Shown one piece after another: positions 8,364-16,985 of a stretch of 64,000 bases of DNA. The DNA is from G963664835 sp965220775 (GTDB lineage: Bacteria; Chloroflexota; UBA6077; FW602-bin22; JBCLEL01). How positions within the stretch are numbered: the first letter of the stretch is position 1; the number at the start of each line of letters is the position of its first letter. Under the pieces are notes generated by a model. It was given only the letters and a program-made list of their open reading frames with translations. It made no database searches and was not told the origin of the DNA. The position numbers and the translations under genes are program-made. The stretch is from the NCBI GenBank assembly GCA_965220775.1, contig OZ244845.1, forward strand, positions 3,100,001 through 3,164,000, given 5' to 3'.

Positions 8364-9010
8364 AGGCCTTTACATAACAACACAGAATCGTAATGGTTAG
8401 CAACGAGGAGATATCCGCAGATGCCTTCCTGATGAATTTCTAACACAGCGACCCAAAGGTGTCAAAGCTGCGAGTTCCGTAGCTACCGTACCCACGCTTC
8501 CAAAACGGTATATGAACCAGAGTTGGAACGCGTGAAACGAGGTGGGAAGCGATTGAGGCCAGGCTACTGCTCTACCCCCCAGAACTCTTCGCTGCGTTGT
8601 GCCGGCACCAGCCGGCATGAGTGATTGGTACGAAAATGAATGGTAGCCGCCACCGAATTCGTCATTCCGGCGAAGGCCGGAATCCAGAGAGGAAGGGTGG
8701 CACCAACCACACCCAAACACTTCCAACGACCAGGTCTCATTTTCATACCTTGGTGTGCCGGCACCAGCCGGCATGGGCGATTGGTACGAAAATAGTTATC
8801 CCCTGCCACCGAATTCGTCATTCCCGCGGAAGCGGGAATCCAGAGGGGAAGGGTGGGATCGTCATCCCGACGCCGGCCGGCGACACCAATCACTATCCCC
8901 CGTCGACCTCCGCTGTAAGGCGATCGCTGCCGATCCAATGCGATGGAGCAACCGCGCAGATTGGCATTCCCTACACCCTACCAACCAAATCGACCCGCAG
9001 AGGTCCCCAC
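8364..9010. repeat. Gap with a two-unit hairpin-repeat array
   Basis: Family-A hairpins (TGCCGGC-ACCA-GCCGGCA) at 8600-8617 and 8756-8773 alternate with family-B hairpins at 8665-8682 (TTCCGGC/GCCGGAA) and 8821-8838 (TTCCCGC/GCGGGAA). The flank GATTGGTACGAAAAT recurs with a period of 156 bp. Nothing recognisable is seen at 8364-8590 or 8900-9010. Confidence 0.75.
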
Positions 9011-9607
9011 TCAAAATCCGGCGTCGCGGGCCAACTGCTCAGCTCCAGTTAGGCGAGCGTTTACGGTCCGGCTGGCCGCCGGCGTCAGATATCGCCATCC
9101 CCAGCCGGCTGCCTGACCGGCGTAGCCCACGCCTACTCTGTGAGCAGCGACCCATTGACTCACCGCCTCACCATCTTCCACCGCGAGGTCCGATTGTCCC
9201 AGCATCAACCCATTCAGCCGGCGGTCGATTTGAAGTCCCCGACATACCAGCGCCGGCCCCCGCAACCAACTTCCCTCGTCTACAAGCCGAGCAGACCGGA
9301 TCAATACCGCGGCGGGAAATCCATCCTCTTCGGTAACCAGATTTAGGCAATGGTGCACGCCATATATGACGTATATGTAGATGGTGCCGGCCTGCCGGAA
9401 CATCGCCCGGTTGCGGTCAGTCAGGCCCCGACTGCCATGGCTTGCCCTATCGATATATCCGCGGTAGGCTTCGGTTTCAGTTATTTCAGCCTCAAGTATC
9501 CGGCTGTCGGACAACCTCCGGACAAGCCGTTTTCCAAGGAGTTCTCGCGCCACGATCGCAGTATCGCGGCGGAAGAAACTAGCGGTCAGCTCTGCCGCCG
9601 GCCTCAA
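9011..9607 (-). CDS. mpg: 3-methyladenine DNA glycosylase (AAG/Mpg family)
   Basis: 198 residues, the usual length. It removes alkylated purines such as 3-methyladenine to start base-excision repair. Family hallmarks are EITETEAYRG (catalytic glutamate region), ASHGSRGLTDRNRAMF and GTIYIYVIYGVHHCLNLVT, which contains the tyrosine that intercalates into DNA, and the ALIRS-like VLIRSARL. The TTG start overlaps the stop of the upstream DUF1992 gene as TTGA, so the two are coupled. The 3' end lies against the hairpin repeats. Confidence 0.9.
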   Translation of the reverse strand: MRPAAELTASFFRRDTAIVARELLGKRLVRRLSDSRILEAEITETEAYRGYIDRASHGSRGLTDRNRAMFRQAGTIYIYVIYGVHHCLNLVTEEDGFPAAVLIRSARLVDEGSWLRGPALVCRGLQIDRRLNGLMLGQSDLAVEDGEAVSQWVAAHRVGVGYAGQAAGWGWRYLTPAASRTVNARLTGAEQLARDAGF

Positions 9608-10128
9608 CTCGCATCATCGCTTAGTGCAGCCCACAGGTCTGCGACGGCGCACCCGATCGGCACAGCCTGACGTTGGATGACGGTCACCGGCGCTGCAACG
9701 TTCAGGCGATCGATCAGCGAGTTCAGTTTTTCCAGTCGCTGCTTATAGGCTGCGACTAGTGCTTCCACTCGGCGTACACGAGCCCTGCCGGTGATCTCCG
9801 CTAAATTACCGACACCGCCGCCAGTTGGCGCATTTGCTTCATTTAATGCATGCACGCTGCGGTTGATCCAGTCGTCAATCGCGTCTCGTTCGACGTCGAT
9901 GGCGTTGCCAAGCTCTGCCCAATCCGGCACCACGCCTGCATTCTTCAAGATTTTGAAGGACAACCTCAAATCTTCAGGCACGAACGGTTCATCGTCGAGT
10001 TGCTGGGGCCGGCCGCTGCCCGGTATGTCGTTCAATCCGCCGTTTTCGATCCACTCGCTGATCCTACGCTCGGCGATCGCCCGCATCGGTTCGACTGGTG
10101 AGTCGATCCAGAAAACGTCAAGCCTCAT
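9604..10128 (-). CDS. DUF1992 / DnaJ-homologue C28-like conserved protein
   Basis: 174 residues. The N-terminal part matches the DUF1992 pattern: AERRISEWIENGGLNDIPG, then GRPQQLDDEPFVPEDLRLSF and KILKNAGVVPDWAEL. The C-terminal half is helical and charged. The family occurs widely in bacteria and in eukaryotic DNAJC28, and its molecular role is not established. The gene is directly upstream of, and overlaps, mpg. The ATG at 10128 gives a nine-residue longer N-terminus than most relatives; an internal ATG (MRAIAERR) is an alternative start. Confidence 0.8.
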   Translation of the reverse strand: MRLDVFWIDSPVEPMRAIAERRISEWIENGGLNDIPGSGRPQQLDDEPFVPEDLRLSFKILKNAGVVPDWAELGNAIDVERDAIDDWINRSVHALNEANAPTGGGVGNLAEITGRARVRRVEALVAAYKQRLEKLNSLIDRLNVAAPVTVIQRQAVPIGCAVADLWAALSDDAS

Positions 10129-10184
10129 CGATTTTTACCGGTCGACCAAGTACTATTGGGACCATATTAGTCTGAGGCAAAGGA

Positions 10185-10463
10185 TTGAGGCTGCGAGTAA
10201 AGGTAATACCCGGCTCTGGTAGCCAACGGCTCGAAGTGTTGGAAGATGGCAGTCTGCGAGCGAAGGTGACCAGCCGCCCAATCGGAGGGCGAGCGAATAA
10301 GGAACTGCTACGTCTCTTGAGCAAGCAGTTAAACGTGTCCAAGTCTGCCATCTCGATATCCGCCGGCTCTACCGGGCGGAACAAACTTATCGACATAGCC
10401 GTCGAACTCGATTGGGCCGAGATAGTCGATCGGCTAAGCGGCGGACGAAAGGACCACCAATAA
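10185..10463 (+). CDS. yggU: DUF167 (YggU) family protein
   Basis: 92 residues with the family pattern VKVIPGSGSQRL ... LRAKVTSRPIGGRANKELLRLLSKQLNVSKSAISISAGSTGRNK (quoted in parts): a small alpha/beta protein of unknown function. The TTG start is supported by GAGG at 10174-10177, seven bases upstream. The last 30 bases overlap the 3' end of yggT on the other strand, so the two genes converge. yggS, yggT and yggU are often neighbours in bacteria, as here. Confidence 0.8.
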   Translation: MRLRVKVIPGSGSQRLEVLEDGSLRAKVTSRPIGGRANKELLRLLSKQLNVSKSAISISAGSTGRNKLIDIAVELDWAEIVDRLSGGRKDHQ

Positions 10464-10712
10464 CAGCTGCTTCAGCAGATGTAACAATACAATGGTAACT
10501 ATAGGCGTGATGTCTATCATGCCCAGGCGGGAGTACGGACCCAAGATGCGACTCACAGTTCCTAGCAAAGGGTCAGTAACTTCATATAGCAGAACGACAA
10601 TCTGATTGTCCTGCTTGATCGGGAACCAACTCAGCAACACCCGGGCGATGACCGCCCAGAAGAGAACCGTGAAGAGCACGTCGACTAACACTGCTATAAA
10701 TCCCAAGTACAC
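10434..10712 (-). CDS. yggT: YggT family membrane protein
   Basis: 92 residues with two hydrophobic segments separated by the conserved LLSWFPI and VTDPLLGTVSRILGP region. YggT proteins are small membrane proteins linked to cell division or osmotic functions in some bacteria, without a settled biochemical role. A GTG start at 10712 is used. It follows yggS by 85 bases and is the last gene of the minus-strand set pgeF-yggS-yggT. Confidence 0.85.
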   Translation of the reverse strand: MYLGFIAVLVDVLFTVLFWAVIARVLLSWFPIKQDNQIVVLLYEVTDPLLGTVSRILGPYSRLGMIDITPIVTIVLLHLLKQLLLVVLSSAA

Positions 10713-10797
10713 TCCCCCATTCAGGCGGCTCTAGCCGGCACGCCGCCTATTCTATCAGAGCCGTTCCGATCTGATCCGGTCAAACCCAGACCCGTTA

Positions 10798-11514
10798 TCA
10801 GTAGACCCGCTCCCCGAATATCGCTCGCCCGATGCGGATGGCCGTAGCACCCTCCTCGATTGCTACCTCGAAGTCGTTGGTCATACCCATCGAAAGTTGG
10901 CTCCACGGGTGGTCGGCGAACGATACTGCCAACAAGTCCTTTAGTTGGGCGAGTTGCCGAAAAACCATGCGGTTACTCTCAGGGTCGGCCAACGGCGCAA
11001 CTGTCATCAGTCCGAGCCACTCGACCATCGGCACAGTCGTAATCTCCACTGCTGCTCGCTCAATCTCGAGCGGACTAAAGCCCTGCTTGCTTGCTTCACC
11101 CGCGACATTGACCTCTAACAAACAACGCGCCCGAACACCCATGTTTTCTGCTCGCCGGCTGATCTCCTTCGCTAGCCGGACGCTGCCGACCGAGTGAATC
11201 CGATCGAAGAGCGAGCAGGCCCGCTTAGCTTTGTTCGTCTGGAGGTGTCCAATCAGATGCCAAGTTGGCTTCTCCATCCCAGCCGGCCAAGCGGTGATTT
11301 TTCGATCAGCCTCTTGGACTCGGTTCTCTCCCAAGTCCGTGACGCCCGCTTGGGCTGCCGCTACGGCCGTCTCCAACGGAAATCCCTTTGTAACCGCTAT
11401 AAGTTCAACTTCGTCGGGAGGTCGCCCGGCGCGAGCCGCCGCCCGAGCGATCCGCTCACGAACGTTGGCCAGGTTAATCGAAATCTCGTTGACCAACGAG
11501 ACGGTATCACTCAT
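10798..11514 (-). CDS. yggS: YggS/PLPBP family PLP-homeostasis protein
   Basis: 238 residues, alanine-racemase N-terminal-like TIM barrel. AVTKGF carries the PLP-binding lysine (about residue 43); GENRVQEA, WHLIGHLQTNK and LSMGMTNDFEVAIEEGAT (phosphate-binding) are all family signatures, ending in RIGRAIFGERVY. The family binds PLP without known catalysis and balances vitamin B6 and amino-acid pools. The start overlaps the end of pgeF by eight bases, implying coupled translation. Confidence 0.92.
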   Translation of the reverse strand: MSDTVSLVNEISINLANVRERIARAAARAGRPPDEVELIAVTKGFPLETAVAAAQAGVTDLGENRVQEADRKITAWPAGMEKPTWHLIGHLQTNKAKRACSLFDRIHSVGSVRLAKEISRRAENMGVRARCLLEVNVAGEASKQGFSPLEIERAAVEITTVPMVEWLGLMTVAPLADPESNRMVFRQLAQLKDLLAVSFADHPWSQLSMGMTNDFEVAIEEGATAIRIGRAIFGERVY

Positions 11515-12319
11515 CTGTCAACCCTGCGATGACCGCGAAACGACCGCTCCGTCCCCTATCCCCCCGGTGGCTGAAAAAGCGGTCCCGGTTGTCCGCGGTA
11601 CACGTCTCCGCACAATGAATCCGCTCAGCGGACAGGCCCGCATCTATCAAAGTTGCCCGTATGGCGGTCCATAGATCGAGCAAACGACGATTTCCGGGCC
11701 GCGGAGATTCGCTTAAAGAGGTCGGCCAACGTTCCGCGAACAGCTGCCACACTTCCGGACCAACCTCGTAGCAGCAGGGTCCAATCGACGGGCCAATAAA
11801 CGCCGAGAGTCCGGCCGGCGACGCCATACCCTCATCGATCATAGTTCTTACTGCCGAACCGGCTGCGCCGGCCAATGTCCCTCTCCAGCCCGAATGGCTG
11901 ATTCCGATTGCCGGACTATCCGGATCATAGAGTAGAACCGGCACACAGTCGGCGAACGACATCCACAGGTAAACTCCAGGCTCCTTCGTTACCAGATTGT
12001 CAAAGCCGTCGAATGCCGTAGCACGGTCGAGGGCGCCCCGGCCCGCATCCGCCTTTGTCACCACTGCGCATGCGTTACCGTGAACCTGTTTGGTCGTAAC
12101 TATCCCATCGATGCTAATCCCGAGCGCCTCCGCAACCCTCCTGCGGTTGCGACTGACGTTTCCTGGGTCGTCGGGCACTCCGTATCCTAGATTAAGCGAA
12201 TCATATGGGACCGGGCTGACCCCGCCTCGACGGCCAGTGACCGCGTGTATGACACCGGACTGCGATGCGAGTGCTTCAAACTGATAGAGATCTGGCTCAA
12301 CTGACAGTTGCTTGAGCAA
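11507..12319 (-). CDS. pgeF: PgeF/YfiH (LACC1-type) purine nucleoside phosphorylase/laccase-domain protein
   Basis: 270 residues. Typical motifs are TTKQVHGN (zinc-ligand histidine), SFADCVPVLLYDP (zinc-ligand cysteine), GISHSGWRGTLAG (second zinc histidine) and FIGPSIGPCCYEVG. Members act on purine nucleosides and, in E. coli, as a peptidoglycan editing factor; which role holds here is unknown. It is the first gene of the minus-strand run and overlaps yggS. The start codon is an in-frame TTG at 12319; the 590-bp gap upstream is repeat-filled. Confidence 0.88.
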   Translation of the reverse strand: MLKQLSVEPDLYQFEALASQSGVIHAVTGRRGGVSPVPYDSLNLGYGVPDDPGNVSRNRRRVAEALGISIDGIVTTKQVHGNACAVVTKADAGRGALDRATAFDGFDNLVTKEPGVYLWMSFADCVPVLLYDPDSPAIGISHSGWRGTLAGAAGSAVRTMIDEGMASPAGLSAFIGPSIGPCCYEVGPEVWQLFAERWPTSLSESPRPGNRRLLDLWTAIRATLIDAGLSAERIHCAETCTADNRDRFFSHRGDRGRSGRFAVIAGLTDE

Positions 12320-12912
12320 ATTTCACGTCCTGGCGCGGATATCTAGCATCTAAATAATACCCGGCCTCCGCCACTCCCGCCCAACCCGGAACCCGGAATC
12401 GCGATAAAGGTCAGGTCGGGTTCCAAACCCGCCTTGTATGGTAGTCATGCCGGCACGCGCCGGCCACATCAGCCACCATTGCAATACCAGCAGCGGCCTG
12501 GAGTCGAAAGAGGAACATGTAGCGTTGGGGCTTGTCCCCAGCCAGGGCCAAGCGGCCGCTAGGGGCCGCCCGGCGTCCCACCATTTTCATTCTCTTACGT
12601 GACCCTCGCGAGGTCATCAATAATTCCGGCGATCGAAGGCATGCCCCGTACCGCGATACGGGGCCGGAATCCAGTGGAGCAAGCCAGCGCTACTCGATAC
12701 TTGAAGATGCTTCCAAGGGTGCCGCGTGGCTGGCATTACCTCTTCTTTCTCGACGAGAGAGGATAGAGGGGAAGGTGGATAGATCACCCCCGAATTGGGC
12801 GCCGTCCAGACCAATGGCTGATCTTCGATACTCGACTCTCCAATACAGAACAGCCGGCTCGATTTTTAGTCCGGGCCGGCTGAGATTCAGTCGAGTGGTC
12901 GCGCCTACCGGG
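12320..12912. repeat. Gap with hairpin repeats of families A, C, D and F
   Basis: No gene is supportable. It holds a partial family-A hairpin near 12448-12465, a family-C hairpin (TTGGGG-CTTGT-CCCCAG, 12525-12541), a family-F block near 12588-12635 and a family-D hairpin (CCCCGT...ATACGGGG, 12644-12663). Bases 12700-12912 show nothing recognisable. Confidence 0.65.
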
Positions 12913-15375
12913 CTAGCACTCCGAAAAACCACAGGCCTGGCACTTCCGGCATCCTTCCTGGTATACGAGCGTGTTGCTCTTGCAGTCCGGGCATAGGTTG
13001 CCCGTTACTCTCCCTATGGGAACTACCTGCTCGACGATGGTTTCGGCATCGGTTTTGCCGGCGCTGTCGCCATTGCCATTTGCTCGCACATGATGTTGGT
13101 CGCCCAGACCAATGTGCATCTCCAACGCCAATGCTACCGCGTCAGGCAACGATCGTACCTGCCGGGCGCCAAAGCCGACCGACCGGCTGCCGCCGATCCC
13201 CCTCAATTGGCCGATGATCTCGCGCGTACGCTCGACTTGACCCATCGGCGAAGGCATCCGCAGAAGCATTGAGGTCAGCCGACCAAGTGCTTCGGCCAGC
13301 GCCGCGATATCACTGCCGGCCTTGCCGACGTTGACAAATACCTCGACCAGGCCGTCGTCGTCACTGTTCACCGTGATGTTGACTGTGCCCTCTGGCGCTC
13401 GGATATTACGCGTATAGCCGTGCACAACCGCCGGACGGGGCTTCAGCATAGCGTCGAATCCCGGATTCGACGTCGGCCTACGCTCATCTGTGGTGACGTC
13501 AGGTTCGATAGCGGGAACAGGAGCGATGGTCTCAACCGATGAGGCTTCTTCATAATGGAGGTTGGAGGGTGTTTCGGCGGACGCCTCGCCCTGCTCCTTC
13601 GACTTACCTTCCTCAACTCCCACGTTGAGTACCTGGGCTCCCTTGCTCCCATCGCGGAAAACGGTAATCCCTAGACATCCCAGACCGTAGGCGTCCAGGT
13701 AAGCCTTAGCGACGTCCTCCGCCGTCGCATTGTTAGGAAGGTTGATCGTCTTGGAGACCGCGTTGTCAGTGTGATGTTGGAATGCCGCCTGCATGCGCAC
13801 GTGCCATGGGGGCGTGATCTCATGGGCGGTCACAAAGACGCGTTTACTCTCGTCGGGCACACCTTCCAGGTCGTGCAGGCTTCCCTTCGCCTGCACCGCA
13901 TCCATCAAGTCCTCGCTATAAAAGCCCCCAACTTTGGCTGCTTTCTCGAAGATTGGGTTTACAAAGCGCAACTCGCGATCGTTCGCCCGATGGGTAAAGG
14001 CCAATGCAAAGATTGGCTCAATGCCCGAGGAGCAGTCGGCGATGATCGATATGGTCCCAGTCGGCGCTATGGTCGTGATGGTTGAGTTGCGAAGCGGTTT
14101 GTCATCTTTGTATATACTCCGCGACCAGTTCGGAAACGGCCCTCGCTCTCTCGCCAACTGCTGCGATTCCTCGTGACCGATCCGATTGATCAACTCCATA
14201 GTTCGCGCGCCCAGCGCCAATGCTTCTTCGCCATCGTAGGGAATACCTAGCATGAACAAGGCGTCCGCCCACCCCATTACGCCCAACCCAATCCGGCGGT
14301 TGGCCTTAACCATCTTGTGGATCTCCGGCAACGGATACGGATTGACCTCAATTACGTCGTCAAGAAACCGTACGCAAGTTCTCACGTCCTTCTCGAGTTC
14401 GTCCCAGTTGAAATCTCCGCGCTCAACGTCGACGAACTGAGCGAGGTTGAGCGATCCTAAGTTGCATGCTTCGTAGGGCAGCAACGGTTGTTCGCCGCAG
14501 GGATTAGTCGCCTCGACCATGCCAACCTCCGGCGTTGGATTGGCCGGACTATTGTTGATTCGATCGATAAAAACCATACCGGGATCACCAGTAGACCACG
14601 CGGCGGCGACTATCAAGTCGAACACTTTGTTCGCGTCCAGACTGCCCACGATCCGTCCGGTGTGTGGCTCGATGAGATCGTAGCTGCCGTCGTTAGCCAA
14701 AGCGTGCATGAACTCGTCCGTCGCAGCGACAGAGATGTTGAAGTTGGTGATGCCGCCATCTAGCTTACAATCGATGAACTCAAGGATGTCGGGATGATCG
14801 ATGCGCAAAATGCCCATGTTCGCGCCCCGGCGCGTGCCGCCCTGCTTGACTGCCTCCGTAGCACCGTTGAACACACGCATGAAACTCACGGGACCGCTGG
14901 CGGCGCCGTCGGTCGTTGAGACCGTAGATCCGGCCGGACGAAGACGCGAAAATGAGAACCCGGTGCCGCCACCGCTCTTGTGTATTATCGCCGCGTGCTT
15001 GACCGAATCGAAAATCCCCTCCATGCTGTCAGCGACCGGCAGCACAAAGCATGCCGAAAGCTGTTGGTCGTTGTTCTTGCCCGCGTTCATAAGCGTCGGT
15101 GAATTCGGCATGAACTTTTTTCCCGCCATGAGCTCATGGAACAAACCGGCCATCTCTGCAACAGTACAGCCAGAATCTGGCCATCTCGCTTCCGCCTGTG
15201 CTACCGCCCGAGCTACACGCCGGCACATGCCGTCCGGCGTTTCGACGACGTCGCCATCCTCGCGCAATAGATAGCGCTCGCGCAGTACCCGCACAGCCGA
15301 CTCCGACCAGGCTCCTCGCTTTTCAGTTAACAACAATGTCTCTTCTCCAGTGTGCTTTGGGTCACAAGCCGCCAC
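12913..15375 (-). CDS. nrdJ: Vitamin B12-dependent ribonucleotide reductase (class II)
   Basis: 820 residues. It reduces ribonucleotides using adenosylcobalamin. The barrel carries SACFVLPV (first redox cysteine), HKSGGGTGFSFSRLRP, NPCGEQPLLPYEACNLGSLN (radical cysteine region) and IAPTGTISIIADCSSGIEP. A low-complexity linker near residues 580-640 precedes a C-terminal domain ending in CPDCKSNTLVYQEGC and RKCQACGFSEC, a cysteine cluster expected to regenerate the active-site disulfide or bind metal. The listed start is GTG; a TTG at 15336 with GGAG eight bases upstream is at least as likely and would remove 13 residues. It follows nrdR in the same direction after about 140 bases. Confidence 0.95.
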   Translation of the reverse strand: MAACDPKHTGEETLLLTEKRGAWSESAVRVLRERYLLREDGDVVETPDGMCRRVARAVAQAEARWPDSGCTVAEMAGLFHELMAGKKFMPNSPTLMNAGKNNDQQLSACFVLPVADSMEGIFDSVKHAAIIHKSGGGTGFSFSRLRPAGSTVSTTDGAASGPVSFMRVFNGATEAVKQGGTRRGANMGILRIDHPDILEFIDCKLDGGITNFNISVAATDEFMHALANDGSYDLIEPHTGRIVGSLDANKVFDLIVAAAWSTGDPGMVFIDRINNSPANPTPEVGMVEATNPCGEQPLLPYEACNLGSLNLAQFVDVERGDFNWDELEKDVRTCVRFLDDVIEVNPYPLPEIHKMVKANRRIGLGVMGWADALFMLGIPYDGEEALALGARTMELINRIGHEESQQLARERGPFPNWSRSIYKDDKPLRNSTITTIAPTGTISIIADCSSGIEPIFALAFTHRANDRELRFVNPIFEKAAKVGGFYSEDLMDAVQAKGSLHDLEGVPDESKRVFVTAHEITPPWHVRMQAAFQHHTDNAVSKTINLPNNATAEDVAKAYLDAYGLGCLGITVFRDGSKGAQVLNVGVEEGKSKEQGEASAETPSNLHYEEASSVETIAPVPAIEPDVTTDERRPTSNPGFDAMLKPRPAVVHGYTRNIRAPEGTVNITVNSDDDGLVEVFVNVGKAGSDIAALAEALGRLTSMLLRMPSPMGQVERTREIIGQLRGIGGSRSVGFGARQVRSLPDAVALALEMHIGLGDQHHVRANGNGDSAGKTDAETIVEQVVPIGRVTGNLCPDCKSNTLVYQEGCRKCQACGFSEC

Positions 15376-15512
15376 CCGCAGGGCAACATCCAGCCAAAGC
15401 TCTCGACTCCCTTAATTCAACCTACTGACCAGATTCACAACCCGTTGATGCTTCCCACTGATCAGACACCTAATCCCATAGCAGAACGTCTTTCTCGAAA
15501 CTCGAACTGTAT

Positions 15513-15986
15513 CTATTCATCGCTGGCGCTAGCTTTGCGCCGCCAGTTCTGCCAAGCCTGAACTTGCTCCACCAATCCATCGACGTCACGGAACTGTCTA
15601 TAGACCGATGCGAATCGGACATATGCGACACCGTCCAATGCTTGCAGCTGATCCATTACCATCTCGCCTATCGCGTGGCTTGGAACCTCGTTCCGGCCCA
15701 ACGAGTAAACGCTTCCCTCCACCTGATCGACAACAGACTCTATAGTTTCGACCGGAATCGGCCGCTTGAAACAGGCTGTCCTGATCCCGCCGGCCAACTT
15801 TGATCGCTCGTATCCCTCGCGCCTGCCATCCTTCTTGACAACCGCCAAGCTTACCTTTTCGATCCGTTCGTGGGTGGTAAACCTTTGGTTGCAAGACGGA
15901 CATTCGCGACGCCGGCGTACCGCGTCACTCACTTCCCGCGAGTCGACGACCTTCGAGTCTGTTGAAGAGCAATACGGACACTTCAC
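15513..15986 (-). CDS. nrdR: NrdR transcriptional repressor of ribonucleotide reductase genes
   Basis: 157 residues from GTG 15986, which gives the canonical MKCPYCSS start and has GGAGAG five bases upstream; the longer frame to 16007 is not needed. The zinc ribbon CPYC...CPSC is followed by QRFTTHERIE and an ATP-cone domain (VVKKDGRREGYERSKLAGGI). NrdR senses ATP/dATP and represses nrd genes. It lies directly upstream of nrdJ in the same direction, its expected target. Confidence 0.95.
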   Translation of the reverse strand: MKCPYCSSTDSKVVDSREVSDAVRRRRECPSCNQRFTTHERIEKVSLAVVKKDGRREGYERSKLAGGIRTACFKRPIPVETIESVVDQVEGSVYSLGRNEVPSHAIGEMVMDQLQALDGVAYVRFASVYRQFRDVDGLVEQVQAWQNWRRKASASDE

Positions 15987-16460
15987 TTGATCTCTCCAAG
16001 TGAGCACTACTCTTTGGTGGAAGACTGGAGGGCGCTGCCAGCATCAGAAGCCATCCCGATTCGCTCCACCGAATTCGATGCCAAGCTTCTGATGCTACAG
16101 CAACGCTACTAGCGTAACCACTCCGTCAATACCAACGACTTAGTTGCCAAACTCATACACTTATAGATACGCGATTTTGATGTCGCGCCTGAACCTAGAT
16201 CAGGCCCAAAATCCTTAATTCTTCTCGGAGTTTGCCGTCTCTTCAGCCCTTATGTTCATCAAATCCCGACCGCGACATGTTTTGCGAGAAACCCTTTTAT
16301 ACGAACAGCACAGCAAAACGAATACAACAACATCTTGTACCCTTGCCAGACAAGAATACTATATATGGTATTTATACACAACATCCATTAAGAGAATAGA
16401 AGAGCCGGATCTGTCCTTTTCGCCTCGGATCCGGGACAAATGGACTAAGATTTCCGCCTT
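15987..16460. other. Intergenic region between nrdR and the Nudix gene, with a long inverted repeat
   Basis: The 474-bp divergent gap holds a perfect 12-bp inverted repeat, AGCATCAGAAGC (16040-16051) and GCTTCTGATGCT (16085-16096), 54 bases upstream of nrdR. An imperfect 16-bp palindrome ATACTATATATGGTAT is at 16356-16371 in an AT-rich part. The latter recalls AT-rich NrdR boxes in length and composition only. I see no B12-riboswitch motif and no credible gene. Confidence 0.5.
16335..16362 (+). promoter_or_regulatory. Possible promoter of the Nudix gene
   Basis: TTGTAC (16335-16340) and TACTAT (16357-16362) are 16 bases apart, about 100 bases before the Nudix start and overlapping the 16-bp palindrome at 16356. 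Support is by pattern only. Confidence 0.3.
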
Positions 16461-16928
16461 ATGGACGAACGTTCAACCATAACCCGCGATTTCACCGTCG
16501 CTGTCTTCGTCGTAAACGATGACCGCGTGTTGATCCTTATGCATCCCAAGCTCGGGAAATTGCTCCCACCGGGGGGCCACATCGAGCCGGGCGAGCTGCC
16601 GGATCAGGCTGCGCTGCGAGAAGTGCGCGAAGAAACCGGCCTCGAAATCAGGTTAGTGGGCGAGAAAGCCTTGTCAGTCCACCAGCCGGCGCAACTCGTC
16701 AGGCCAGAAGGTGTACAGTTGGAGGACATCGCGCCGAATCATCAGCACATTGATCTAATATATTTCGCTGTGCCGCTTAATGCGTCCGAGCCAAGGCCAG
16801 AAGATGGTGTGATTCACTTGGGATGGTACACGCCCGAGGAACTCCTAGCGGCCGGCGCGTCGGAAGAGATAGTAACTTGGTCGCGGTTGGCGGTCACGAC
16901 AACCGGGGAACGCTTGGCCGACTCTTGA
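16461..16928 (+). CDS. Nudix hydrolase
   Basis: 155 residues. The Nudix box is complete: GGHIEPGELPDQAALREVRE followed by ETGLEI fits G-x5-E-x7-R-E-U-x-E-E-x-G-U. The enzyme hydrolyses a nucleoside-diphosphate-linked substrate with Mg ions; the substrate cannot be told. The histidine-rich PNHQHIDLIYFAVP strand is common in the MutT-like subgroup. It lies 57 bases upstream of pgpH on the same strand and could share its transcript. Confidence 0.88.
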   Translation: MDERSTITRDFTVAVFVVNDDRVLILMHPKLGKLLPPGGHIEPGELPDQAALREVREETGLEIRLVGEKALSVHQPAQLVRPEGVQLEDIAPNHQHIDLIYFAVPLNASEPRPEDGVIHLGWYTPEELLAAGASEEIVTWSRLAVTTTGERLADS

Positions 16929-16985
16929 GTCTCTAGTCATTGATGGCGTTTCCATAGGTATTATGGTAAATTTCCGAAACTTGAT

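Noticed and set aside
12700..12912. Small gene between the repeats and nrdJ
   Set aside because: Frames on both strands are short, lack ribosome sites and resemble no family.
15376..16460. Cobalamin riboswitch controlling nrdJ
   Set aside because: Expected because NrdJ needs B12, but I found no B12-box-like sequence on the minus strand before nrdR or nrdJ.
16252..16482. 76-codon open frame upstream of the Nudix gene
   Set aside because: It covers the promoter-like AT-rich region, overlaps the Nudix start in another frame and has no motif.
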